Below the pieces are notes generated by a model that was not told where the DNA came from, ran no database searches, and saw nothing but the letters and a program-made list of their open reading frames with translations. A stretch of DNA of 64,000 bases from Hymenobacter aerilatus. Lineage in GTDB: Bacteria; Bacteroidota; Bacteroidia; Cytophagales; Hymenobacteraceae. Below are positions 24,980 to 32,762 of the stretch, piece by piece. The stretch is taken from NCBI RefSeq assembly GCF_022921095.1, contig NZ_CP095053.1, positions 2,088,501-2,152,500 of the forward strand. Reading direction: 5' to 3'. The position numbers were made by a program, and so were the translations under genes. Each line of letters starts with the position of its first letter. Positions within the stretch are counted from its first letter, which is position 1.

Positions 24980-26290
24980 CTACACCAGATTAAAGTCCTC
25001 CTTGAAAATGCGCTCTAGCGGCACCTTGGCCTCTAGTAGTTCCTCTTCTACAGAACTCATCAGCGCCGCCGGGCCACAGAGTAGAAAGCATTTTTCCGGC
25101 AGGTTGCCTACCTTTTCGCATAGCAGCTTGGCATCGAGCAGGCCCTCAGCATCGGAGTGGTGTGGCACATGGATGCTGTCCAGCTTCTCTAGATCTAGTC
25201 CTTCAATTTCTGCATGGTACAAGGCTTCGTCGGCCTTCGCAACGCTGTAGATCAGGTACGTTTTTCCCTGGCGGCGCTGCATGAACGCGTCGCTCGACAG
25301 CATACTCAGAAAGGGTGTGATGCCGATGCCCCCGGCAATGAGTACGGCGTCGCGCTCGGGCTGCTGCCAAAGGTGGTTGCCAAACTCGCCATACGGCCCC
25401 CACACCCGCGCCCGGTCGCCCGGCTTCAGCTCCGTCATTTTCCGACTCCAGTCGCCTAGTGCCTTCACCGACAGGCGCAGCCTTGTGGCTTCCGGGGCCG
25501 ACGATACGGTGTAGGGGTGCAACTCGCGGCTCACTGCTTCGGCCTCAAACGACACATACAGGAATTGCGCAGCCCGCTGGGGCATGCGCCTACCCACTGG
25601 CTCCAGGTACACCTCAGTAATGTCGTCCAGTTCGCGTACTTCCGCCACGCGGTACTGGTAGATCGGCCCAAAAAAACGGTAGAGCACCCGCATGTATACA
25701 TAGCACCCCAGACCTGCTACTACCCACAGGGTAAACCACGCCCGCAGCAGCGGGAAACGCATAATTTCGCCGTGACCTTGAATGCCGTGGTAGACGACTA
25801 ACAGCAGCACCAACCCAAATAGGTTATGCGTCTGCTTCCAGATGTGATACTTTACAGGGGGCCAGATCGAAATAACGACCAATCCTACCAGCAAGGTCAG
25901 GGCCACGAGGCCCGTGTTGCGCACCACGTCGGCGGAAAACCACAGATAGCTCCCGAAAGCTGACCAATCGGGCAGCAAGTGCATTGCCAGGAAAATCGGG
26001 TGCAGAAAAATCAGACCGAAGGCGGCTTTACCCACGTCTTGGTGGGCTTGGTAGGCTTTATCCAGCCCTCCAAAAAATTTGTTGATTGGTTGTAGGCGAG
26101 TGGCCAGAATCAAGGCCCAGCACATGCATAACGTAGCGGGCATACTCCCGATTTTGGCGACGTACTTGAACTGGTCTTCGTACCAGGCGTCGTAGTACCA
26201 CATCGAACCCAGCCACAAGGCCAGGGTAATCACAATCGACAAGCCAATAGCAAAATAGCCCCAATAGTATTGCTGTTTAAAAAGCTTCAT
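24980..26290 (-). CDS. Ferric-reductase-like transmembrane flavo-oxidoreductase
   Basis: A 436-residue protein. The N-terminal ferric reductase-like transmembrane domain (about 10-210) has six helices and paired His residues suited to heme ligation (AYQAHQDVGK, FLHPIFLAMH, KQTHNLFGL, VYHGIQGHG). A ferredoxin-reductase-type FAD-binding barrel follows (HPYTVSSAPE is the flavin motif), then an NAD(P)-binding domain (GGIGITPFLSML, CGPAALMSSVE). It should move electrons from cytosolic NAD(P)H through FAD and heme across the membrane, to Fe(III) or another acceptor. It is monocistronic. The frame ends at 24980, 44 nt from the 41-bp repeat. The acceptor is unknown. Confidence 0.9.
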   Translation of the reverse strand: MKLFKQQYYWGYFAIGLSIVITLALWLGSMWYYDAWYEDQFKYVAKIGSMPATLCMCWALILATRLQPINKFFGGLDKAYQAHQDVGKAAFGLIFLHPIFLAMHLLPDWSAFGSYLWFSADVVRNTGLVALTLLVGLVVISIWPPVKYHIWKQTHNLFGLVLLLVVYHGIQGHGEIMRFPLLRAWFTLWVVAGLGCYVYMRVLYRFFGPIYQYRVAEVRELDDITEVYLEPVGRRMPQRAAQFLYVSFEAEAVSRELHPYTVSSAPEATRLRLSVKALGDWSRKMTELKPGDRARVWGPYGEFGNHLWQQPERDAVLIAGGIGITPFLSMLSSDAFMQRRQGKTYLIYSVAKADEALYHAEIEGLDLEKLDSIHVPHHSDAEGLLDAKLLCEKVGNLPEKCFLLCGPAALMSSVEEELLEAKVPLERIFKEDFNLV

Positions 26291-26387
26291 ACACGCAGTA
26301 AGTGACGTAATGGGTAAGAGAAGTCTACCGCAATACGCATACCGGGGAAATTATTTGCCTTTTCTACCCCATATCCGCGCACATTTC

Positions 26388-27287
26388 TTAGCTGCGCGGG
26401 TGAAACTCTGTAATGACCTGCTTCAGGTAGTCGCGGTCGAGGTGGGTGTAGATTTCGGTAGTGGTGATGCTCTCGTGGCCCAGCATTTCCTGCACAGCGC
26501 GCAAGTCGGCACCCCCTTCTATGAGGTGGGTAGCAAAGCTATGGCGGAACGTATGCGGGCTGATGCTCTTGCGAATACCTGCCTGCTCGGCCAGGGCTTT
26601 GATGATGTTGAAAATCATGACGCGCGACAATTTGCCACCGCGTCGGTTCAGAAACACAATGTCTTCGTCGCCGGGCTTCACGTCGAGGTGGGCGCGGATG
26701 CCGCTGAGGTAGAAGCCCAGGTGCTTGAGCGCGTCGCGGCCGATGGGCACCAGCCGTTCCTTGCTACCCTTGCCTACCACCCGCACAAAGCCCTGATCTA
26801 CGTACACATTAGAAAGACGCAGCTCCGTCAGCTCCGACACGCGCAGGCCCGAGGAGTACAGTACCTCTAGCAGGGCGCGGTTGCGGGTGCCCTCGGGCGT
26901 GCTCAGGTCGATGGCCACCAGCAGCTGCTCTACCTCGGGGTAGCTGAGCGTATCGGGCAAGTGGCGGCCGATTTTGGGAGCCTCCAGCGTGTCGGTGGGA
27001 TCCAGTTGGAGCAGGTCCTCCATAATCAGGAAATTATAGAAGGCCTTGATGCCCGACAACGTGCGGGCCTGGGAGGTAGCACTCAGCCCCAGCGCCCCAA
27101 GCCACGTCAGAAAAGCGCGCAGGTGCTCAGGCGTCACGTGCTCTGGGGTGATAGGCAGCTGGTGCAGCTCAAAGTACTGGCGCAGTTTGCTCACGTCGCG
27201 GGAGTAGGCTTCCACGGAGTTACCGGACAACGATTTTTCGAGCCGCAGGTAGCCGTCGAATTGCTTTTGCGCAAGGGGCCAGGTCAT
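26388..27287 (-). CDS. xerD: Site-specific tyrosine recombinase XerD
   Basis: A 299-residue tyrosine recombinase of normal XerC/D length. The N-terminal core-binding SAM-like domain spans about 1-95 (FDGYLRLEKSLSGNSVEAYSRD). The catalytic domain has Arg in SSGLRVSELTEL, the Lys hairpin near VVGKGSKERLVPIG, HTFRHSFATHL, the LGHESITTTEIYTH box and Tyr in EIYTHLDRDYLKQV. With XerC at dif sites, and with FtsK, it resolves chromosome dimers. The proximity to ftsK and the lack of phage or integron genes favour chromosomal XerD over an integrase. It carries a 41-bp segment repeated at 24895. Confidence 0.94.
   Translation of the reverse strand: MTWPLAQKQFDGYLRLEKSLSGNSVEAYSRDVSKLRQYFELHQLPITPEHVTPEHLRAFLTWLGALGLSATSQARTLSGIKAFYNFLIMEDLLQLDPTDTLEAPKIGRHLPDTLSYPEVEQLLVAIDLSTPEGTRNRALLEVLYSSGLRVSELTELRLSNVYVDQGFVRVVGKGSKERLVPIGRDALKHLGFYLSGIRAHLDVKPGDEDIVFLNRRGGKLSRVMIFNIIKALAEQAGIRKSISPHTFRHSFATHLIEGGADLRAVQEMLGHESITTTEIYTHLDRDYLKQVITEFHPRS
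26560..26600 (+). repeat. 41-bp direct repeat, second copy inside xerD
   Basis: The genic copy of the 41-bp repeat at 24895-24935. On the coding strand it encodes the KALAEQAGIRKSIS part of the recombinase, so this copy is presumably the ancestral one. Confidence 0.85.
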
Positions 27288-27325
27288 GGATAGGAACTAG
27301 GAAACTGAGAAACCGGGAGGGCGAA

Positions 27326-27333
27326 CAAAGGTC
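27326..27333 (-). promoter_or_regulatory. Putative -7 element (GACCTTTG) for xerD
   Basis: CAAAGGTC on the + strand gives GACCTTTG on the - strand. It keeps TTTG but has GA for TA. It lies 39 nt before the xerD start. Confidence 0.4.
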
Positions 27334-27456
27334 GGCGCTTTTTTCATAGGGTGCCGTTTCCTAGCTGTTTTCAGCTTAGCGAATACAGTTGCTGCACCCT
27401 CTCCTTGCTCAGCATACGTCGAAACTCAACCATTTGCCTTCAACAAGTCACATAGC

Positions 27457-29265
27457 TCACTCTTTCACAAACCGACTAATCACTACGCGTTCTGGCAGTT
27501 GGAACCGAACCAGGTAGTGCCCAGGCTGTAAGTCGCTGATGGGAATGGTCTGATTTGGTACTAGCACACTCGTCCGCAGGCGCTGCCCCAGCAGCGTGGT
27601 CACCTCATAGGGTAGCACTTGGGGCACGCCTAGTACAGTTAGCTCCGTGCGGGCGGGATTGGGGTAGAGCGGCAACCGCACCGCGCCGCCGGCTGCCACT
27701 GCGCCATTGGTGGCGGGCAGCGTCAGGGTTGGGTTGCCATCAAGCACGTACACGGGTTGAAAACCGGTGGACGCATTTTCGGTGTACTCCACTACCCGCA
27801 CGTGGTAGCGACGGCTCGCATCGAGGTGGGGCAGCCGCACCGAATCGGCGGCCGTATTGGCCACCACGTAGGTGCCTGTGCCCAGGGCAGCCGGCGCGCT
27901 TAGTGCAGTAGGCGCGTAGCGGGTACCATCCAATGGAAAATCCACTATCGGCCGTTCGGCTTGCACAAGCACCAGGCAACGCGTGCCGGTACCGCGCTGC
28001 CAGCGCAGCACAACGCCTCCCGAATCGGATAGGGCCGTGAGTTCCGTTGCATTACGGGTAGGTGGCCGCAGATCGTGGGCGGGCATCTTTGCCACGCGCT
28101 GCACGGCTACCCAGCCTAGTTGGTCAAGCTCTTGCCAGCAGGCTTCTGAGGCGGGGCGCGTGTTGAGCAAGATGGCCCAGGTGTAGCCGCCAGCCGTACG
28201 CACCAGGTACGTGCCCGTGCCATCCATTTCGCCGCGGTGCCAGCGGTGGCCGGCGGCATTCACCATCCATCCTTTACCGTAATGGACATTCACGGCTGAG
28301 GGCTGCGCCATGGTAGCCAGGGTGGCAGGCGTCAGCAGGCCCGACTGCCCGGCCCTACCCTCCACCGCTTGCAAGAGTTGCACTAGGCTACGAGCCGAGC
28401 ACACCCAGCCGCCGTGGGCACCCATTGCTTCCAGGTTGAAGCCTCCGTACGCTGCGGGCACTACCTTCCCCGAGCCGTCGCACGCCTCAGTTTGGTAGTG
28501 GCTTTCGTAGGATACCTCCCGCTCCAGCCGGTGGGCGGGTAGGTTGCGGCCCAGGTGCGCCTCGAGGGCGCCAGCGGGTTCCAGCAGTTGCTGGCGCACC
28601 CACGTTTCGTAGGGCTGACCCGTTACGGCTTCCAGCAATTTGCCCAGCACCAGATAGCCGATGTTGGAGTAGGCGTAGTGCGTGCCCGGCGTGGTATTCA
28701 GCCCGCGGGTCAGCAAGAAACGGATTAGGGTAGAGTCGGCTACGGGCGTGGCGGCGTGCATAGCGCGGGCCACGTACACCGGAAAATCGATGGGGTCGCA
28801 GCCATCCTGACCATCGCAATTGGTGTTGCGGTCCCAGCCGGCGGTGTGCTCCAGCAACTGCTGCACGGTGATGTCGTAGATGCGCGGGTCGCGGATGGCC
28901 TCTAGGTAGTATGGGCGCCGCAAGTGGCCCTGCGGCCCAAACACTTTGTCGGTCAGCCGTAGGTGTCCCTGCTCTACCAACTGCATCACGGCCAGCGCCG
29001 TTATAGGCTTCGATACACTAGCCACGCGCAACAGGTGGTAGGGCTGCATGGGCTGCGTGCCCGCCACGTCGGCCGAGCCGAAAGCTCGGGCATAGACCAC
29101 GCCCCCCTGCGTACCAACTGCCACTGAGGCACCCCGGATGCCCCAGCGCTGCATAAACTGCTGCATGGCCCGGTCGAAGGGTTGAAAGGCGGGCTCCGAG
29201 ACGCCCGTTTGCGCAGTTGCCCGCAGGGAAATCAATAAGCAAATGAAAAAGTAAAATTTCTTCAA
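27457..29265 (-). CDS. Secreted beta-lactamase-fold serine hydrolase with T9SS sorting domain
   Basis: A 602-residue protein. Signal peptide MKKFYFFICLLISLRATAQ (about 1-19). A class C beta-lactamase/penicillin-binding-like domain (about 25-370) has SVSK (S83-K86), the Tyr-x-Asn element YAYSN near residue 200, and RWHRGEMDGTGTYL near the third box. A fibronectin-like or linker region follows (about 380-520). The C-terminal T9SS type A sorting domain (about 525-602) has LYPNPARTELTV, LLGQRLRTS and a final GHYLVRFQLPERVVISRFVKE-like segment (key: PG-Y--R, V-K-E). It is probably exported across the outer membrane by the type IX system. Substrate not predictable (esterase or peptidase). Confidence 0.92.
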   Translation of the reverse strand: MKKFYFFICLLISLRATAQTGVSEPAFQPFDRAMQQFMQRWGIRGASVAVGTQGGVVYARAFGSADVAGTQPMQPYHLLRVASVSKPITALAVMQLVEQGHLRLTDKVFGPQGHLRRPYYLEAIRDPRIYDITVQQLLEHTAGWDRNTNCDGQDGCDPIDFPVYVARAMHAATPVADSTLIRFLLTRGLNTTPGTHYAYSNIGYLVLGKLLEAVTGQPYETWVRQQLLEPAGALEAHLGRNLPAHRLEREVSYESHYQTEACDGSGKVVPAAYGGFNLEAMGAHGGWVCSARSLVQLLQAVEGRAGQSGLLTPATLATMAQPSAVNVHYGKGWMVNAAGHRWHRGEMDGTGTYLVRTAGGYTWAILLNTRPASEACWQELDQLGWVAVQRVAKMPAHDLRPPTRNATELTALSDSGGVVLRWQRGTGTRCLVLVQAERPIVDFPLDGTRYAPTALSAPAALGTGTYVVANTAADSVRLPHLDASRRYHVRVVEYTENASTGFQPVYVLDGNPTLTLPATNGAVAAGGAVRLPLYPNPARTELTVLGVPQVLPYEVTTLLGQRLRTSVLVPNQTIPISDLQPGHYLVRFQLPERVVISRFVKE

Positions 29266-29626
29266 TTCCTAGGCTACCAAAAACATACAACATCCTACCC
29301 GAGGTCTGTCTCAGACCCGAGCGTTTATTGCAATTTTTGTAGCACAATCCATCAAAATAACAGACTTAAAAAAGTATGTTCTATAAACTTTCAAATAAAG
29401 TTTCTTCTGACATCCCTTGCACATGAAGCTAACAGCAAAGCCTATCATAATATAACATTACCTATATTTATACAATATAATATCCTCCATACGCGTTGAA
29501 ACTTATTGTTGGCAGACAAAGCGGCGCGTGCTTTTCACCTCGCTGGGTGGCTTCTATCGTCGGGCGTCTTTCCTACCTTGCCAATTGGTTTTTGACACTT
29601 GGCATCTATTCGTTTCACGCCTTTTC
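29266..29626. other. AT-rich intergenic region without a gene
   Basis: A 361-base gap between divergent genes. It is visibly AT-rich between about 29330 and 29500 (for example TATATTTATACAATATAATAT near 29463), unlike the rest of the window. No open frame or RNA hairpin that I can defend. It probably contains divergent promoters. TACCTTGC at 29574-29581 is a weak -7 candidate for aroQ. Confidence 0.5.
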
Positions 29627-30073
29627 ATGCAAATTCTCATTCTCAACGGCCCCAACCTCAACTTGCTGGGCCAGCGCGAGCCGGGCATCTACGGTACCCG
29701 CTCGTTTGATGCCTACCTGCCCGAGTTGCAGGAGGCCTTCCCGAACCTGACCATCGACTATTTTCAGAGCAACCACGAAGGACAACTGATTGATAAGCTG
29801 CACGAAGTGGGCTTCACCTACCACGGCGTGGTGCTAAACGCGGGTGGCTACACGCACACCAGCGTGGCTCTGGCCGATGCCATTGCGGCCATCAACACGC
29901 CCGTAGTGGAAGTGCACCTGAGCAACCTGCACGCCCGCGAGGAGTTTCGCCACAAAAGCCTCATCGGCAAAAACTGCGTGGGCAGCATCGCGGGCTTCAA
30001 GCTCGACAGCTACAAGTTAGCGCTGCACTATTTCGACGGCCTACGGCCTAAGCGGGTAGGGTTTCGGGTGTGA
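29627..30073 (+). CDS. aroQ: Type II 3-dehydroquinate dehydratase
   Basis: A 148-residue enzyme of the usual type II size from ATG 29627 (MQILILNGPNLNLLG). All signature segments are present: NGPNLNLLGQREPGIYG with the catalytic Tyr, SNHEGQLIDKLHE, NAGGYTHTSVALADAI, and the lid/active site EVHLSNLHAREEFRHKS with the conserved His and Arg. It dehydrates 3-dehydroquinate to 3-dehydroshikimate in the shikimate pathway and forms dodecamers. The frame is open upstream to 29528, but that would add a non-homologous leader. It is followed by a family A palindrome, not by other aro genes. Confidence 0.96.
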   Translation: MQILILNGPNLNLLGQREPGIYGTRSFDAYLPELQEAFPNLTIDYFQSNHEGQLIDKLHEVGFTYHGVVLNAGGYTHTSVALADAIAAINTPVVEVHLSNLHAREEFRHKSLIGKNCVGSIAGFKLDSYKLALHYFDGLRPKRVGFRV

Positions 30074-30100
30074 TGGAAAGGTGAGGTGGTGAAAACGGCT

Positions 30101-30217
30101 GTCATCCTGAGCTTGCGAAGGACCTTATGCCAGTTGAACGAGTCGTTATGACGTCGGTCATTCTTACGTGAGAAGGTCCTTCGACACTGGCTTTATGCGC
30201 CACATGCTCAGGATGAC
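30101..30217. repeat. Dispersed palindrome, family A with chimeric right arm
   Basis: The left arm GTCATCCTGAGCTTGCGAAGGACC is standard. The right arm carries CGACACTGGCTTTATGCGCC before ACATGCTCAGGATGAC, the inverted GAGCATGTGGCGCA variant seen at 18536. Confidence 0.8.
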
Positions 30218-30264
30218 AGAACATCAAACTCACATTTTCACAACCTCACCTCTCCCCCATTCCC

Positions 30265-30272
30265 TACCTTTG
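30265..30272 (+). promoter_or_regulatory. -7 promoter element (TACCTTTG) for the class V aminotransferase
   Basis: Exact TAnnTTTG match 29 nt before ATG 30301. It lies after the family A palindrome. Confidence 0.65.
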
Positions 30273-30300
30273 TTTCCCTCATGTTTTGACTTTCCTTCCT

Positions 30301-31365
30301 ATGTATACATTCAATCCAGGGCCGGCTGCTGTGTATCCGGCAGTGCGGCAATACCTAACGGATGCGTATGACCAAGGCTGGCTGTCGGCTCAACACCGGG
30401 GCGACCGGTTTACGACGCTGATGCGGCAGATTGTAGCCGATTTGAAGACCAAGCTCAACATTCCGCAGGACTATACCATCTTCTTCATGAACTCGGCCAC
30501 CGAGTGCTGGGAGGTGCTGGCTCAGAGCCTCACGCCGCGCAAAAGCCTGCACTTGTACAGCGGCGCTTTTGGGGAGAAGTGGTACGAGTACGCCAAGGCC
30601 CTGCGCCCGGCCTGCGTAGGCTACCCCTTTGGTATTGATGAGCTGCCCGACGTGGCCGCCCTACCCCTACCCGACGACGAGCTGGACTTGGTGTGCATCA
30701 CGCAGAACGAAACCAGCAATGCTACCCAGCTGCGCGACGGCTTCATTCTCAACCTGTTCAACAAAACCGGCAACGCCCTGCTGGCCGTGGATGCTACTTC
30801 CTCGATGGCGGGCGTGCAGCTGAAATTCATTAAGGGCGACATCTGGTACGCCTCGGTGCAGAAGTGTTTCGGGCTGCCGGCGGGCCTAAGCATCATGGTG
30901 TTGTCGCCGCGGGCGGTGGCGCGGTTCCGGCACATCAACGAGAGCAGCCACTACAACTCGCTCACGGCGCAGTACGAGAAGATGCTCAACTTCCAGACCA
31001 CCCACACGCCCAACGTGCTCAACCTCTACCTGTTGAGCCGGGTGTTGCAGGACCGGGAGCCCATCAAAACCGTGCATCAGCACCTGCTGGACCGTGCTAC
31101 CAAGCTCTACGACTACTTCGACCAAGCTACTCAGCTCAAGCCCATGGTCACGAACCCCGAAACGCGCTCTACCACCGTCATCGGCCTGCAAGGTCCGCCT
31201 GCTCTCATCGACGAGGTGAAGCGCCGCGCCCTGGAGCAGGGCATGCAGCTGGGCAGCGGCTACGGCAAGTGGAAGCCTAGCACCCTGCGCATTGCCAACT
31301 TCCCTGCCGTACCCGATGCGGCGTTTGAGCAGCTAGTGCAGTTTTTTGCCCGCGAGTTTGCCTAA
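30301..31365 (+). CDS. Class V PLP-dependent aminotransferase (SerC-like)
   Basis: A 354-residue enzyme from ATG 30301 (MYTFNPGPAAVYPAVRQYL). It has the SerC-type N-terminus (FNPGPA followed by QHRGDRF), the cofactor-binding FMNSATECWE, the Asp of VDATSSMAG and the PLP-Lys segment YASVQKCFGLPAGLSIMVLS, which gives the internal aldimine Lys. The family includes phosphoserine aminotransferase and alanine-glyoxylate aminotransferase. The SGAFGEKWYEYAKAL motif and the absence of the full SerC signature leave the exact substrate open. An upstream ATG (30286) would overlap the promoter spacing, so 30301 is preferred. Confidence 0.88.
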   Translation: MYTFNPGPAAVYPAVRQYLTDAYDQGWLSAQHRGDRFTTLMRQIVADLKTKLNIPQDYTIFFMNSATECWEVLAQSLTPRKSLHLYSGAFGEKWYEYAKALRPACVGYPFGIDELPDVAALPLPDDELDLVCITQNETSNATQLRDGFILNLFNKTGNALLAVDATSSMAGVQLKFIKGDIWYASVQKCFGLPAGLSIMVLSPRAVARFRHINESSHYNSLTAQYEKMLNFQTTHTPNVLNLYLLSRVLQDREPIKTVHQHLLDRATKLYDYFDQATQLKPMVTNPETRSTTVIGLQGPPALIDEVKRRALEQGMQLGSGYGKWKPSTLRIANFPAVPDAAFEQLVQFFAREFA

Positions 31366-31370
31366 GATGC

Positions 31371-31435
31371 TTTGAGGGGTAAGTATTGGATGAGCAGGTA
31401 GACTACCTGAACTAACTCAACACTTACCCCTCAAA
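31371..31435. repeat. Locus-specific palindrome (TTTGAGGGGTAAGT type)
   Basis: TTTGAGGGGTAAGTATTG (31371-31388) pairs with CAACACTTACCCCTCAAA (31418-31435). Inside it CAGGTA/TACCTG pairs again. Unlike the dispersed families, this word is not repeated elsewhere in the window. Confidence 0.75.
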
Positions 31436-31448
31436 ACTCAACATTCCC

Positions 31449-32012
31449 ATGATGTTCAGTTTAAAAGAAATCTTCTCGGTTACGCTCACCCTGTTTGCCA
31501 TTATTGATATTCTGGGTTCGGTGCCCATTATCATTCAAATACGGCAGCGCGAAGGGAAGATCCACTCCGAGCGTGCTACTCTGGTAGCAGGCGTGTTAAT
31601 GGTGGTGTTCCTGTTTCTGGGACAGAGCATTTTGTCTCTTTTTGGAGTTGACTTTCAGTCGTTTGCCTTAGCTGGCGCCATTATCATCTTTCTCATCGGC
31701 ATGGAAATGATTCTGGGCATTGAGCTCTTCAAAAACGACCCCACGGCCGCGTCGGGCTCCATTGTGCCGCTGGCATTTCCCATCATTGTGGGCGCCGGCA
31801 CCATGACCACCTTGCTTTCTCTACGGGCTGCCTACTCCCTACCCAACGTGCTGGTAGGCATCGTGCTAAACCTGGTCTTTGTATACATCGTGCTGAAAAG
31901 CTCGGCCTGGATTGAGCGCAAGCTCGGCAAAGCCGGCGAGGACATCCTGCGCCGCGTGTTCGGCGTGATTCTGCTGGCCATTGCCATCAAACTGTTTAAA
32001 AGTAATTTTTGA
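31449..32012 (+). CDS. MarC-family multi-pass membrane protein
   Basis: A 187-residue protein with about six membrane helices. The MarC signature LKEIFSVTLTLFAIIDILGSVPIII opens the protein (N-terminus to about residue 30). The central region has the polar helix LAGAIIIFLIGMEMILGIELF and the cytoplasmic FPIIVGAGTMTTLLSLR motif. The family is annotated as possible small-molecule exporters, but the old antibiotic-resistance role of MarC is not supported. The start is one of two adjacent ATGs (31449 or 31452). Confidence 0.9.
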   Translation: MMFSLKEIFSVTLTLFAIIDILGSVPIIIQIRQREGKIHSERATLVAGVLMVVFLFLGQSILSLFGVDFQSFALAGAIIIFLIGMEMILGIELFKNDPTAASGSIVPLAFPIIVGAGTMTTLLSLRAAYSLPNVLVGIVLNLVFVYIVLKSSAWIERKLGKAGEDILRRVFGVILLAIAIKLFKSNF

Positions 32013-32025
32013 AGAGGGTCTTGAG

Positions 32026-32101
32026 GTCTTGGGGACTTAAGGGTTTGGTTGACGTTCAACGACTTATCGGAACATCAACCAAGCCCCTAAGTCCCCAAGA
32101 C
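32026..32101. repeat. Locus-specific 27-bp palindrome between marC and rnhA
   Basis: Arms 32026-32052 and 32075-32101 match with two mismatches (GTCTTGGGGACTTA..). The word is not shared with the dispersed families. It may form a transcript-stabilising or terminating hairpin. Confidence 0.75.
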
Positions 32102-32123
32102 CCAAAGCCCTAACAACACCCTA

Positions 32124-32588
32124 ATGATTCACCTATACACCGATGGCTCGTCGCGGGGGAACCCGGGACCGGGCGGCTACGGGGCCATTCTGCGCTTCGG
32201 ACCGCACGAAAAAGAGCTGACCCAGGGCTTCCGCCTGACCACCAACAACCGCATGGAACTGCTGGCCGTGATTGTGGGTCTGGAGGCCATCACGCGCCCC
32301 GAAATGCCTATCACCGTCGTTACCGACTCGAAGTATGTGGTGGATGCCGTGGAGAAAAAGTGGGTGTTCGGCTGGGCCAATAAGCCCGATTTTGGCAAAA
32401 AGGCCAACGAAGACCTCTGGCGCCGTTTCCTGAAAGTATACCGCCAGCGCACCGTGCGCTTCCAGTGGGTGCGCGGCCACAACGGCCACCCCGAAAACGA
32501 GCGGTGCGACCAGCTAGCTGTGTGGAGCGCCACTCAAGGCAAGCTGCTGGTGGATGAAGGATATGAGCTGATCGAGGCGAGGAAGTAA
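32124..32588 (+). CDS. rnhA: Ribonuclease HI
   Basis: A 154-residue enzyme of standard RNase HI length. Catalytic acidic residues are present: D7 in YTDGSSRGNPGPGGYGA, E45 in NNRMELLAVI, D68 in VVTDSKYVVDAV and the last Asp in NERCDQLAVWSA. The basic WVRGHNGHPENE loop lies near residue 117-128. It cuts RNA in RNA-DNA hybrids and helps remove R-loops and primers. No dsRHbd extension is present. It is in the same direction as marC but separated by a palindrome. Confidence 0.96.
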   Translation: MIHLYTDGSSRGNPGPGGYGAILRFGPHEKELTQGFRLTTNNRMELLAVIVGLEAITRPEMPITVVTDSKYVVDAVEKKWVFGWANKPDFGKKANEDLWRRFLKVYRQRTVRFQWVRGHNGHPENERCDQLAVWSATQGKLLVDEGYELIEARK

Positions 32589-32611
32589 GGTAACACGTAA
32601 AAAAGCGCCTG

Positions 32612-32710
32612 TGTCATCCTGAGCCTGCGAAGGACCTTCTCACGTAGGAACAGCAGGCGTTAGATAGTTACTGTCTAGCGTGAGAAGGTCCTTCGCAGGC
32701 TCAGGATGAC
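32612..32710. repeat. Dispersed palindrome, family A
   Basis: GTCATCCTGAGCCTGCGAAGGACC and GGTCCTTCGCAGGCTCAGGATGAC match exactly, with GCCTGCG and CGCAGGC replacing the usual GCGCAGCG and CGCTGCGC in both arms. It is a convergent location. Confidence 0.9.
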
Positions 32711-32762
32711 AGGCGTGTTTTATTCACCACTTCACAAACTCACAATTTCACCACTCACTACT

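Noticed and set aside
26388-27287. Tyrosine recombinase as sign of a prophage, integron or conjugative element
   Set aside because: Length and motifs fit chromosomal XerD; no phage, attI/cassette or transfer genes are nearby, and ftsK is 4 kb away.
31449-32012. MarC as antibiotic-resistance determinant
   Set aside because: The family name is historical; MarC is not shown to confer multidrug resistance.
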